From contig KL647315.1 of NCBI GenBank assembly GCA_000727475.1, positions 236,264 to 300,263 of the forward strand: DNA of 64,000 bases, in the 5' to 3' direction. The notes below the pieces were generated by a model. That model saw only the letters and a program-made list of their open reading frames with translations. It was not told the DNA's origin and made no database searches. The DNA is from Sarcocystis neurona. Its lineage: Eukaryota; Apicomplexa; Conoidasida; Eucoccidiorida; Sarcocystidae. Position 1 is the stretch's first letter; each line of letters begins with the position of its first letter. Positions 26,501 through 36,786 of the stretch are shown piece after piece. The translations under genes and the position numbers were made by a program.

Positions 26501-28925
26501 CTCCCTCTCTTCTTCGTGGGTGGGCAGGTCTTCCTCGTCTACAACTTGGCGATGCTCTGCAATGAACTTCAAATTCGGTTTGTCGAAGACGGGGACTCCC
26601 TCGGATTCCTCCCCTACGTCAACAGGATGCCGCCTTTCGAGCGCATACATGTAACGTCCATCTTCTCTCTCTCCTTCTCTCCCCGTCTCCCTTCCTGTCT
26701 CCATCCCTTCCCGTCTCCCTGTCTTCGTGTCTCCCCCTCCTCATGTCTCCCTCCCTTCATATCTCCCTCTCTGTCCTTCTCTCCCCCCCTTCCCGTCTCC
26801 CTCCCTTTCTGTCTCCCTCCCTCCTGTCTCCCCCTCTTCCCGTCTCCCTCTCTTCATGTCTCCCTCTCTGTCCTTCTCTCCCCCCCTTCATGTCTCCCCC
26901 TCTTCCTGTCTCCCTCCCTTCCTGTCTCCGTCTCCTTATGTGTCCTTCCCCTTCTGTCTCCCCTCTTCATGTCCTCCCTTCCCGTCTCGCTCTCTGTCCT
27001 TCTCCCCCCCCTTCCTGTCTCCCTCTCTTCCTCGTCTCCCCCTTCCCGTCCTCCCTCCCCCCTCGTGTCCCCCACTTCCCGTCTCCCTCTCTTCGTGTCT
27101 CCCCCTCTTGCCGTCTCCCTGTATCCGCTTATATCTCTCTTTCTCTGTCTCGAGCTCTTCAGATTTCAGCTGCTGCGCAGGAAGATAGAGAGACTTGTCT
27201 CGCGCCCGTCTTACACGCGTGGGACGTAGAGGCCTTTGCACAGACTTTTGCATACACAGATGTGTCACCACCGATGTCTCTGTGTCTCGCTGTCAGTGTG
27301 GATCTGTCTCTTTCTCTCTGTTAGATGCATGTCACTCTCCGCAATTCACTTTTGAAGCCGAGGACTGTGATCCTAGTGAACACATTTGTATTCATTTTTT
27401 CTATTCCTTCTCCTCAGCTATACATATACGTATATATGTAAATGCACAAATCTTCACATATATATATGAATGTGTATGTACCTGCGTGTATGTGTATGTG
27501 TGCTTGTACACACATTCGTACACACACATATATACATGCGTGTATGTCTATGCTTCTCCCTCTACATCTGTCTTTTAGATTCACTTCCACTACGCATATA
27601 TATATACATATGTAGATAAATAGGTACAGAGAGACAGACAGCCACGGCACCAGGAGTCTCCTGAATATATATATATATATATATGTATATGGGACGCCAG
27701 AGGGGAGCTTGGTAGAAATAGATTAGGCATTTAGGGTTGCTGCGTTCGTCTGCAGCAGACGTCCCGGTGAAACTGAGGCCGTTTTGTGGACGACCTTCCG
27801 TCGTTTTGTCTTCTCTTTCTTGCGTAGTTTCTTTGTGGCGGAAGTGACGAAGGACGTTTGCGTTTTCTGCGTCTTGTGTTGCATCGCTTGCAACGGCTTC
27901 TTCTTCTTGTTTGCTGCGTATACCCGTGCATACACGCATGTGTCTCTCTTCCGTTGTAGGCACGTCGCAATTTTTTCGTGTGGAGGGCTGCCGTCATCCC
28001 GTCGTCAGGGAGAAGGCCTCCCTCGGCCGCCTCTTCCCTCCGTGAAGGCAGCAGCACACATTTGACCGGCTGAAATTTCTTCAGTGTATACACACATGTA
28101 TATGCGTGTGCATGCACACATATATACACACATGCGCACATCCATAACAAGACACACGGGGGCAAGGATATAGATGTAGACGCACATCCGAGGAAGTCTC
28201 TCAATGCGTCTTGCAGAGGCGTTCGTCCCCTTTTTTGGCTTCTCTTCTGACTGCTGACCACTGGTAGACAGACAAAAACACACATATATGGACATGAATA
28301 CCTATATATATATTATGCACACATATATATAGAGAGAGGATGTATGTTCTTCTCTTCTTCTTTTGTTTGTGGTGCGCACACGTGTGCTTCTCTGCAGTTC
28401 TTCAGAAGCCTCTTCCCCTTCGTTCTGTGCGGCAGCCTCTGCATCGCGTCGTGGCAGTTCTGCGACCAACCCGCCAAGCGCATGGCCCTTCTCAAGGCGC
28501 TTCTGTCGACGAATCGCGTTCTCACGGAACGAACCCAGGAACTCATCCGCGTCACCGGTAATAAAATTCATCTCTTCCCCAACTTCTGCCCCCTTCTCCT
28601 CTCTACAAAGAACTCTCTACTTACATATATATGCATATAGACTTCGATGTAAACGTGTACACTTTCCACCTATAAATATATATATAGCTATATATATATA
28701 TATATGTATGTAGCTTGATTTATATATACATATATATACATATACACTGTCTCTCTCTCTATATATATGTATATAATATATATATATATATAGGTATTCA
28801 TATCCATATATATGTGTTTTTGTGTGTTTACCTCTACCTATTTCTGTTTATATGTACAGATATGTTTTGTATATGTATACGTATATATATGTGTATATAA
28901 GAATAGGACTGTGTGTGTGTGTGTA

Positions 28926-28961
<36 letters not shown>

Positions 28962-29006
28962 TGTATGTATGTATGTATGTATGTATGTACGTGTGTATGT
29001 ATGTAA

Positions 29007-29038
<32 letters not shown>

Positions 29039-32000
29039 GTATGTATATGTATGTATACGTATGCATATGCATATGTATGTATATGCATGTGTAGGTATGT
29101 ATGTATTTATGTATGTATGTATGTGTATGTGTGTAAGGTATTACACGTATGGAAGGGGAATCCGGGAAGGCACCCTCCGACGTGATGGCGCTTGACATAT
29201 TCTTCTCTCTGTCTGTCTCTCTTTTATGTTCGTTTTTTGTCTCCGTTTCCCTCCGTATGTGCTGCTGCTGCGTTTTGCAGTAGATGTTTCTTTTTACTAA
29301 TAGGGAGGTATATCAATTTCTTGAATGCTATGCATGTGTGTGTGTACCCCTTGGCATACGTCCATACGTCTCTCTCCAGCAGCACATATATGCACATACG
29401 TAAAAGACTACGTCATTATACACTGCGCCTGCCCCGTACCTACCAACACACGTACCAGTTTCTCCCCCTCTGTGTCTCTCTCTATATATAAATGTATTTG
29501 TTCATACACACGCACATGTATATATATATGTGTATATATATGTTTGCACATACATCCATACATACAAACTTCTGTGTATACTACAGTGCCTGCTTGCGTA
29601 TTGCTCACTCTCAGTACCACCTCCCCAACATATACATATATATCTGTATATACGGAAATGACTCACCCTCAGTACCAACGCCCTTTGTGTGCATATGTAT
29701 ATATATATATAAATGACTCACTCCCAGTACTACCGTTCGGTGTGTGCATATATATATATATATATATATACACGTATATGTTAATGACTCACAGACTCTT
29801 GTTACTTCCGCTCACTTTGTGTGTGTATACGTATGTATATATATATATATATATATATTTATCTACATATACATATATGTGTACGTATATACGTGAAAGA
29901 CTTGCTGACTGTAAGTTTATGATTTAGTATGTGTGTAGAAATACACAAGGCGTATATATGTAAGTGAATCACTCACTTTCACTACTACCGCCCAGTGTGG
30001 CTATGTGTGTCTATATCTATGTCTGTGTCTGTGTCCGGGTCTGTGTCTGTGTCCGGGTCTGTGTCTGTGTCCGGGTCTGTGTCTGTGTCTATGTATGTGT
30101 GTGCGTATACATACGTATATATGTATGTATATATATATATATGTAAGGAATGTGTGTGTGGATGACCTGCTGACTTTTTCAGGTTGCGGTTAATAAGTGC
30201 GTATATATTAGTGTATGGAAGGGTGATGTAGACCCACGCAGCATTTATGTGTGTGTCTCTATGAGTGCACTTCTGACTCAGTAGGTATCCCCGTTATATA
30301 TATTTGTGTACTTACATGTGTGTGCATATACATATATATATATATGTGTAAATAGATGTGTGGGTAGGACCGGGAGGGCTGCTCAGGAAGTAAAGAAAGG
30401 GCAAAGGTATGTGTGTGTGGAGAAGAAAAGTTTTTTTACCGAGCAGCAGAACTCGCTCGCGAGTGTGTCGCCGCGTGGGGTGGGAACGCGGAGAAACTTT
30501 CGCCGGTGGCGTCAGTTGCTGCTGCCGCTGCTGCCTCGCGGGTGGTGCTTTGGCTGCTGCAGCGTATTTGAAGAGCACGGGGACGCCGTCCATCGCCGCG
30601 CTGAAGCTTCAGCAGCAGGAGGCTCGACAGCAGCATGCAGCGCTTCTTCGTGCGAAACTTTTCGGTAAGAGAAAGACAAAGAGACGGAGACGGGAACACA
30701 GGGGCACGGAGACAGCAAAGTGGAGACGAGAAGAAGGATGGAGACGGGGAGAGAAAGAGCAATTTCGCATCCGCGACACTTTGCAGATACATCGGTAGAT
30801 CGAAGAAACGGGTGTTGCACGCAGCACTTCTTGGTGCTTTGCTGCTTTAGACGGTACCTTCGAAAACACAAAAGTGCAGCTTAAGCAGGGATGCTGCCCC
30901 GATACCAGCAGACAGGGTTTCTGTTTCTTTATCTTCTGCTCCCCTCCTTCTATCTACATATATGTACATATATATGTCTGCAGCAGAAAACGTGTCTCTG
31001 TGTGTATGTAGTTTTCTCCATATATATATATATATACATGTACCTACGTGTGGATATGCAACAGAATAGGCGATTCTTTGTATGTCTCTCTCTCTACATA
31101 CACACACACGTATGTACACATGTGTACGTATGTATATATATATATATATATTTATATGAACAGCGTTTTGTCCCTCTCTGTGTCGTTATATGTGTGTGGA
31201 CCGAAGCGTATCATTTTTGACGTGTGCGTCTCTCTCTATGAATATATACATATATATATGCATATGTATGGGTACCTACAACCACCTCTTTGTAGGTCTG
31301 TTTCTCCGTCTCCCTGTCTCTATTTCTATACATATATATACATATAATTTGCAATTGTCGCATAGACACACATGCAGGTATATACATATATCTGTCTAAC
31401 TCCTGCTTTTATGTACGTGTATATGTATGTACATTTGTAGTGTGGAATTTCCGCACACCTCCACATGTATACATATGTGTATATGCATATGTATCTATTA
31501 CTTTATGTACACGCATATGCGTGTGTGTGTATATGTGTGTCCCTCTGCGTATGTATGTATTTGGGAGTCCATTTCGTGCGTGGTTTTCTGTGTACGTACC
31601 TCTGCAGTGCTGTGTCCGTACATATATGTGTGTATGTTGGTACACATCTACATACGTGCGCATGTATAAATATATCTATTTCTCTGCGTGTATGTAGAAG
31701 TGAGTATAAGTTTCCAGTTGGTATGGCCTGCAGCACTTGTCGCGGGTGGTGCTTCGTGTCTCCGTCTCCGTCTCTCCGTCTCCCGTACGTCGAAGTAGCG
31801 ACGACTGTTTGCTGCTGCGTGTGAGCGGTGCAGATGGAAGTGCAGGGGCGAAGGAGACGCAGGGCAGCAGCAGTGGAAGTCACAAGTCCTCACATTCGAG
31901 CCGCAAAACGAGCGGCCTGTCATCGCCGCAGCCGACAGCGTCGCCGGCGGCCGACTCCGCTTCGCTCGCGAGTGGAACCGCAGGCGCCGCCGACGACGCG

Positions 32001-33033
32001 AAGAGCGCCGGAAAAAAAGACACGACCGACTGGAGCGACTTCGCTAACACGCTGAACGACGAACAGAGGGAACTTTTCAAAAATATTGTCGCCGAGCAGG
32101 TAGCTGCCGTGGGTTTCTTCCTCTCCACCTACACACGTAGAAAATGTCTCTTCACAAATGTGTACGTATGTGCTGCTGCAGTACGTGTACACAGATCTGG
32201 CCCAGCCCGCAGCTGCATCTCTAACGACCTTCCTCGACGTATACGTCGCCACAAGTATGTAGACGTATCCATATATGTGGAAATATAGCCACGGGCCTTT
32301 CTGTCTATCCTTCCGTGTACATACATACACACAAGTACTTGTGTCTAGGGAGGGACGTGGACATATATTTACGTCTATTTGTAGATGTGGATTTCTTGAC
32401 GTGTCTGTGTGCCGCCCTCCGCACCGATTTATAGTCGACACGTGTACAGGGATGGCCGCATCTGTATAGCGAAGTTTTTGTCTTTCTGTCGCCTACTTTG
32501 TATGTCTATTTTGGTCCACGTATATGACTGTGTGGGGTGTCTACATGTGTGGGGTCTAGCACATACGTACGTTTGGTGAAGAGGGGGAGACCGACCAAGT
32601 TCTGCTGCACGTGTCGTGCGGAGCTGCTGCTGGTGCCTGCCGCTGCTGCCGTGCTGCTGCTGCAGGTCCTGTTGCCGTTGTCCCGGGTGCTGTGGCGGCT
32701 GTTGCTGCGGCTGCTGTTGCGGCTGCCGCGGCTCTCTTGGTGCTGTTGGGATTAGTGCGCCGATGTTGGGAGTATTGCTGCTGCTGCTGCCGCGGTTCTG
32801 CTGCTGCCCCCCGGTTCTACTGCTGCTGCCGCGGTTCTGCCGCTGCTGCGCGTGCTGTTGCTGAAACTGCGGCGGATCTGTTGCTGCTGTTGGTGTTGCT
32901 GCTGCTGCTGCAGTATCGGCGTGCTGAGGCAGATGACCGAGCGAAGGAGAAGGCAAAGGCCCGCTTCGACATCAACTGGGGGCAGCTGTTGATGTGGGTC
33001 TGCGTGTTGTACGTATGGATCTACTACAAGTAG
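17544..33033 (+). CDS. Membrane-anchored J-domain protein (DnaJ/HSP40 type)
   Basis: Ten exons join in phase to 463 residues: 17544-17667, 19636-19748, 21833-22034, 23946-24064, 26528-26650, 27163-27225, 28398-28557, 30563-30664, 31834-32099 and 32914-33033 (TAG). A hydrophobic N-terminal region (residues 42-56, [14 protein letters not shown]) precedes the J domain: [19 protein letters not shown], then [12 protein letters not shown] with HPD at 89-91, an extended Pro/Gly loop, and a helix III ending NYDRFGD at about 140. Downstream hydrophobic segments are [19 protein letters not shown] (exon 4), the start of exon 5 ([10 protein letters not shown]), [14 protein letters not shown] (exon 7) and [14 protein letters not shown] at the C-terminus. 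Exon 8 is a Ser/Ala-rich low-complexity linker. J proteins recruit and stimulate HSP70; the topology suggests an ER or other endomembrane location. It is not a clear Sec63, because the J domain is near the N-terminus. The ATG at 17544 opens the first exon, with no convincing alternative. Introns are 0.5-2.3 kb, full of CTG, TATATG and CT repeats, and make up 91% of the span. Confidence 0.92.
18945..19095. repeat. Tandem duplication, about 72-bp unit
   Basis: Two nearly identical consecutive copies start at TGTCTTTGATGTCCCTTTTG (about 18,949 and 19,020) and carry CTCCTCCTCCTCGTGTCCTC. They lie in intron 1 of the J-protein gene. The antisense Arg/Gln-rich open frame across them is a by-product. 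Confidence 0.85.
19120..19635 (+). repeat. CTG-rich tract ending at the exon 2 acceptor of the J-protein gene
   Basis: Interrupted (CTG)n and CTGTTG runs on the coding strand fill the last 500 nt of intron 1 and end at the acceptor GTTCTTCAG at 19635. All three plus frames are open and Cys/Leu-rich only because CTG repeats contain no stop codons. Confidence 0.85.
19880..20210. repeat. TATATG/TATATA microsatellite cluster in J-protein intron 2
   Basis: Clustered TATATATG, TATGTATA and (TA)n runs interspersed with short unique words. No coding signal. Confidence 0.8.
20870..21240 (+). repeat. Pyrimidine-rich (CTT/TCC) intronic tract
   Basis: Almost pure C/T on the plus strand, in the 3' half of J-protein intron 2 just before the CTG block. 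It keeps long frames open on both strands (Leu/Phe/Ser on plus, Lys/Arg/Glu on minus) without protein-like composition. Confidence 0.85.
21240..21832 (+). repeat. CTG repeats leading into J-domain exon 3
   Basis: Dense (CTG)n at 21,260-21,520 and again at 21,799-21,830, the latter touching the acceptor GGCTGCTTACAG at 21832. Same coding-strand orientation as the tract before exon 2. Confidence 0.88.
22150..22680. repeat. TATATG-type low-complexity DNA in J-protein intron 3
   Basis: Dense TATATATG/TGTATA words with several short spaced similarities. Further blocks of the same type fill the intron at 23,080-23,340 and 23,470-23,900, including three or four loose copies of a unit holding CACTTGTTT and CCAGTACG-like words (about 23,570-23,770). 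No coding signal. Confidence 0.7.
26243..26414. repeat. 16-bp minisatellite, about 10 copies
   Basis: Tandem units of GTGTGCATGCGGTAGA with GGGGTA variants at both ends. It lies in J-protein intron 4, about 110 bp before exon 5 (26528-26650). The unit length is not a multiple of three, so the antisense His/Thr-rich open frame cycles through frames and is not a gene. Confidence 0.93.
26660..27160 (+). repeat. CT-rich minisatellite filling J-protein intron 5
   Basis: Variants of TTCCCGTCTCCCTC repeated dozens of times occupy practically the whole 512-nt intron between exons 26528-26650 and 27163-27225. It makes an extremely long polypyrimidine tract before the acceptor CTCTTCAG. Confidence 0.9.
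28650..29140. repeat. (TA)n, TATATG and (ATGT)n microsatellites
   Basis: Includes a nearly perfect (ATGT)n run at about 28,934-28,988 and decayed copies to 29,130. Intronic in the J-protein gene. Confidence 0.92.
29590..30000. repeat. Dispersed unit with ATGACTCAC..CAGTAC
   Basis: At least five diverged copies (about 29,600, 29,655, 29,711, 29,782, 29,965) of a unit holding A(A/T)GACTCAC, a CAGTAC-like word and an ACC-rich word, separated by TATATA runs. Intronic in the J-protein gene. Confidence 0.65.
30015..30095. repeat. 18-bp tandem repeat (TGTGTCTGTGTCCGGGTC)
   Basis: Three to four consecutive near-perfect units, flanked by TATGTG microsatellite. Intronic in the J-protein gene. Confidence 0.9.
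32610..32913 (+). repeat. CTG repeats leading into the last J-protein exon
   Basis: Interrupted (CTG)n on the coding strand from about 32,618, ending as CTGCTGCTGCTGCAG exactly at the acceptor of exon 32914-33033. The AG of the splice site follows directly from the repeat. Confidence 0.9.
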
Positions 33034-34168
33034 AAATGCTGCCATAACTCTGTTGTCCTGAAGTAATTTTTCCCTCTCTACGACACGTTTCATCTGTTCA
33101 TCCATCTCTTTGTCTTCATCAACAAAATCCGCTTCCACGCGTGTATATATCTATACGTATATGCATTACACATGTATATATACATATATATGTATGTCAC
33201 ACATGTATATATATATACTGTATATCTCCTACGTTGCGTGTCGACCCGCATATACGTAGAGATGCATCTACATCTCTGTGTTAATCCATATATATATATA
33301 TATATGTATACACATATATACATGTATGTAGATATACATATATATAGAGAGAGATAGAGAGACAGCTACTTTTTTGTACCGCTGTTTGTGTACAGCACAA
33401 AAGACGACTGCCTAATATATATATGTATATGTGTGAATCTTGGCAGTACGCCACGATGTGTTGGTCTCTTCGTGTGGAGCGGCGAGTAAGAGGCTCCAGA
33501 CATGCAGAAACAGCCACACACATACACACACATATACACACGTCGGTCGCATAGTTGCCCGTTTTTCTTTTCTGACAAATTCGTAAAAGAGCGTTTCTGT
33601 GTGGGCGTTTCGCCCTTTTTAGCAGCAGGCGCTCAACAGGAGAAGAGGCTCTTCTCTGCAAACTCTTCTTCTCCGTCTCGCTCTGTCTTCTTCGACCCGC
33701 CACGCACCCCTATATCTGCAGGTAGGAGGTTCGCAGGCAGTCTCTGTAGAAGTATTCGAAGGAGGACGACGAGGAGCAGAAGTAGCTATAGCAGTTGTAG
33801 TAGTCGCTGTAACAGTTTGTCTCTGTTATATGTGTGTATGTGTCAAAGAATATAGCGAGCGAACGAGCTTTACATATATACATGTGTACATGTATGTATG
33901 TATGTATATGTATATGCACAGGTATGTATATGTGTGTGCACACGTATGTATATCTGTGTATACGTATGTATATGTATGTATGCGAATGTGTGCGTGTATG
34001 TATATGTATGTGTATGTGTGTATATGTGTATATATGTATGTGTACCTATTTATATGCGGTTGTGTGTGTATGTGTGGGTAGATTTTGGTCGTTGAAGTAT
34101 GTGTGTGTGTCTGTCTGGCACTGCTGTAACACGTTCGAAAGAAGAGAGTGCGAACTTTCGTTCTACAC

Positions 34169-34206
34169 CTGGAAGAATCTGTAGATTTCGTCTATTTTCT
34201 GCCCTT
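34169..34206 (-). CDS. Candidate minus-strand exon, gene unidentified
   Basis: A 38-nt block between a TTATAG acceptor and a CAG|gtgtag donor reads GQKIDEIYRFFQ. This is protein-like, but too short to identify. The CAG runs (plus strand) at 34.93-35.88 kb lie upstream on this strand as CTG, the arrangement seen before exons elsewhere in the window, which weakly supports a minus-strand gene here. Confidence 0.25.
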
Positions 34207-34929
34207 CTATAACATATATATGTATATGTATGTATGTATATACGTGTGTATAGGTAGTACACGTAGCCGGCCGTGGGTCTTGGTACTTTCCACACAAGTT
34301 TGTGTGATATGAAGATTTCCGCGAGAACGACATACACACACATGTATTTAGTGCTGACCGCAAAAATGTATGTGCCGCTGACCAAGTATAAATGAAGAAC
34401 TGAATATATATATATATATGTATGGATATATACACGCATGCATGGGTCTCTTTTTGTGGGAAGAAGCGCGCGAATGAGAGAAACGTGGTTAGGGCATTCT
34501 GTTCCATTTGCCTTTTCTTTCTTTGGTCGATTTTTTCCCCGCGTGTCTCTACGCAGGACTTGCTTTCCTCGTTCGTGTTCTCTTGTCATCTACACGTGGA
34601 CATAGTAGTAGTAGTAGTAGGGGTAGTAGGGGGGTAGTAGTAGAACTCTTAATTAAAAATTTTGCTCAAACTTCATTTCTGTGGTTATTTCCTCTCTCCG
34701 TCCTTCTCTGTGTTGGTATAACTATTATATATACATATATGTGTATGTCTCGTGGCCAATGTCTACATGTGTGTGGACAAACGTATACGTGAATAGGCGC
34801 ATCCTGGTGTGCATATATACATATATATATTTGTGTGTATATGTATATATATATGTATATATATGTGTGGGAGATATGAGGTAAACAGAGGCAGACAGGA
34901 CGCTGCAGCGGGACGTACGACAGTTTTAG

Positions 34930-35880
34930 AAACGGAGCCAGCAGCTGCTGCTGCGCGGCGCGTGTAGCTCCTCGCCCGCCCGGCGTGCTGGCGGGAGCAT
35001 CAGCAGCAGATCCGGCAGACGCAGACGGGGCAGCAGAAAAAGAGGCAGGTGCGCAGCAGCAGGATCGGCGCAGGCAACAGCAGCAGGAGCGTCGCAGGCA
35101 GCAGCAGCGGTGTGCAAGCCCAGCGATACCGAGAAGCAGCAGCAGTCCGCGTAGAGTGCTAAGCAGAAGGAAAAGCTGCAGGAGAATTGGCGAATTGGTG
35201 TTATTCCCGTCTCTGCGTACATCATCAACCAGAGGAACGTGAATCGTCACTTATTCTTCCTCAGGGACTCCAGCAGCAGAGTTGTCCACCGCAGGAGCAG
35301 CAGCAGCTATCGCCTGAAAAAGGTAGCAGCAGCAGCGGTAGCAGCAGCGGCGGGGGTAGGTAGTGACTTGTCCTTGTGTAGTAGCGAGAAGTTCAGCAGC
35401 AGCAGCAACAAGGAGAGAACTGCCGATCTTTGTGAATAGCAACAGCAGCAGCAGCAAGAAAGCAGAGGAGATAATCGCTGCGGTGATGATTACCTGTGGA
35501 GGGAAACGTTATCAAAGAGGCAGCGCCGGCGAGTGGACGACTGCTGCTCGGCCACTGCAGTGGCCCCACAGCAGCAGAGAGGCATAGCAGCAGGAGGTAG
35601 AACTAGCAGCCGCAGCAGCAGCGGAGGGGAGCAGAAGCCGCAGCGAGGAATAACAGCGGGCAGCAGAAGCAGCAGTCAGCAGAAGCAGCAGCAAACAGAA
35701 GCAGCCGTCATCAGCAGAAGCAGTGGTCAGCAGAGGTAGCCGTCATCAGCAGGTGCAGCCGTCATCACCAGAAGCAGCAGCAAGCAGATGCAGCCCCCAC
35801 CAGCAGAAGCAGCAGCAAAAAGATGCAGCCGTCAGCAGAAGCAGTGGTCAGCAGAAGCAACCGTCAGCAGCAGAAGCAGC
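34930..35880 (-). repeat. CAG (plus) / CTG (minus) interrupted repeat block
   Basis: About 950 bp with many interrupted (GCA)n/(CAG)n runs. Open in several frames, giving Ser/Ala/Gln-rich phantom proteins. In the J-protein and mago genes such repeats run as CTG on the sense strand, so this block predicts minus-strand transcription. Confidence 0.8.
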
Positions 35881-36365
35881 TGGTATGTGTGTGTGTATAT
35901 ATATATATATATATACATATATATATGTATATATATGCATCGGACACATACATACATGTATACAGATGTAGCGATCCTTACTTGAATACTGGTGCGTCTA
36001 CGTACGTACGTAGAAAATTTTCTTTTCTGGTGGTATTGCGCCCTGTGTCTACGTCCACGTATATCTGCCTCTATACAAATTACCTACATATACTCATTCC
36101 TGCTCCCTGTATAACACACGTGTATACGTGTGTATACATAAAAATTTGTACGTTAACGTATATGGGTATACAGACACACATAAGCGCGTCTTCAGCTGGT
36201 TGACGTCCTGATTCAGCGCTCTCTATCTATCTATTTATCTATCTATCTATATATATATATATATATATGTATACTACACATATTCCCCGGTAGATATACG
36301 CATGGGTGTATCCACACATATATATAAAAGTATATATTACACATGTTCTCCGATATACGTGGGTG

Positions 36366-36401
<36 letters not shown>

Positions 36402-36749
36402 NNNNNNNNNNNNNNNNNNNNNNNNNNNNNNNNNNNNNNNNNNNNNNNNNNNNNNNNNNNNNNNNNNNNNNNNNNNNNNNNNNNNNNNNNNNNNNNNNNN
36501 NNNNNNNNNNNNNNNNNNNNNNNNNNNNNNNNNNNNNNNNNNNNNNNNNNNNNNNNNNNNNNNNNNNNNNNNNNNNNNNNNNNNNNNNNNNNNNNNNNNN
36601 NNNNNNNNNNNNNNNNNNNNNNNNNNNNNNNNNNNNNNNNNNNNNNNNNNNNNNNNNNNNNNNNNNNNNNNNNNNNNNNNNNNNNNNNNNNNNNNNNNNN
36701 NNNNNNNNNNNNNNNNNNNNNNNNNNNNNNNNNNNNNNNNNNNNNNNNN
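36402..36749. other. Assembly gap (348 N)
   Basis: Run of N flanked on both sides by long (AT)n. The gap evidently reflects an unsequenced dinucleotide array; its true length is unknown. Confidence 0.99.
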
Positions 36750-36750
36750 T

Positions 36751-36786
<36 letters not shown>

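Larger units (their letters stand above)
33034..36401. other. Repeat-rich segment after the J-protein gene
   Basis: Contains TATATG/TGTATA tracts (33,140-33,350; 33,870-34,090; 34,200-34,440) and, at about 34,930-35,880, dense CAG repeats on the plus strand. A plus-strand frame at 33,722-33,848 could encode a hydrophobic helix (AEVAIAVVVVAVTVCLCYMC) but runs into TG repeats. A minus-strand candidate exon is listed separately. No complete gene was recognised. Confidence 0.5.

Noticed and set aside
26213..26704. Minus frames with His/Thr/Cys repeats ([12 protein letters not shown] type)
   Set aside because: Translation of the 16-bp minisatellite cycling through frames, directly antisense to a certain J-protein exon at 26528-26650.
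28930..29130. Tandem regular repeats considered as a CRISPR-like or telomere-like array
   Set aside because: It is a plain (ATGT)n microsatellite without spacers. No AAACCCT-type telomeric runs were found in the window, and the sequence is eukaryotic.
32752..33138. Minus frame with [10 protein letters not shown] and SNSTRSSGR
   Set aside because: Antisense of the CTG tract and of the last J-protein exon.
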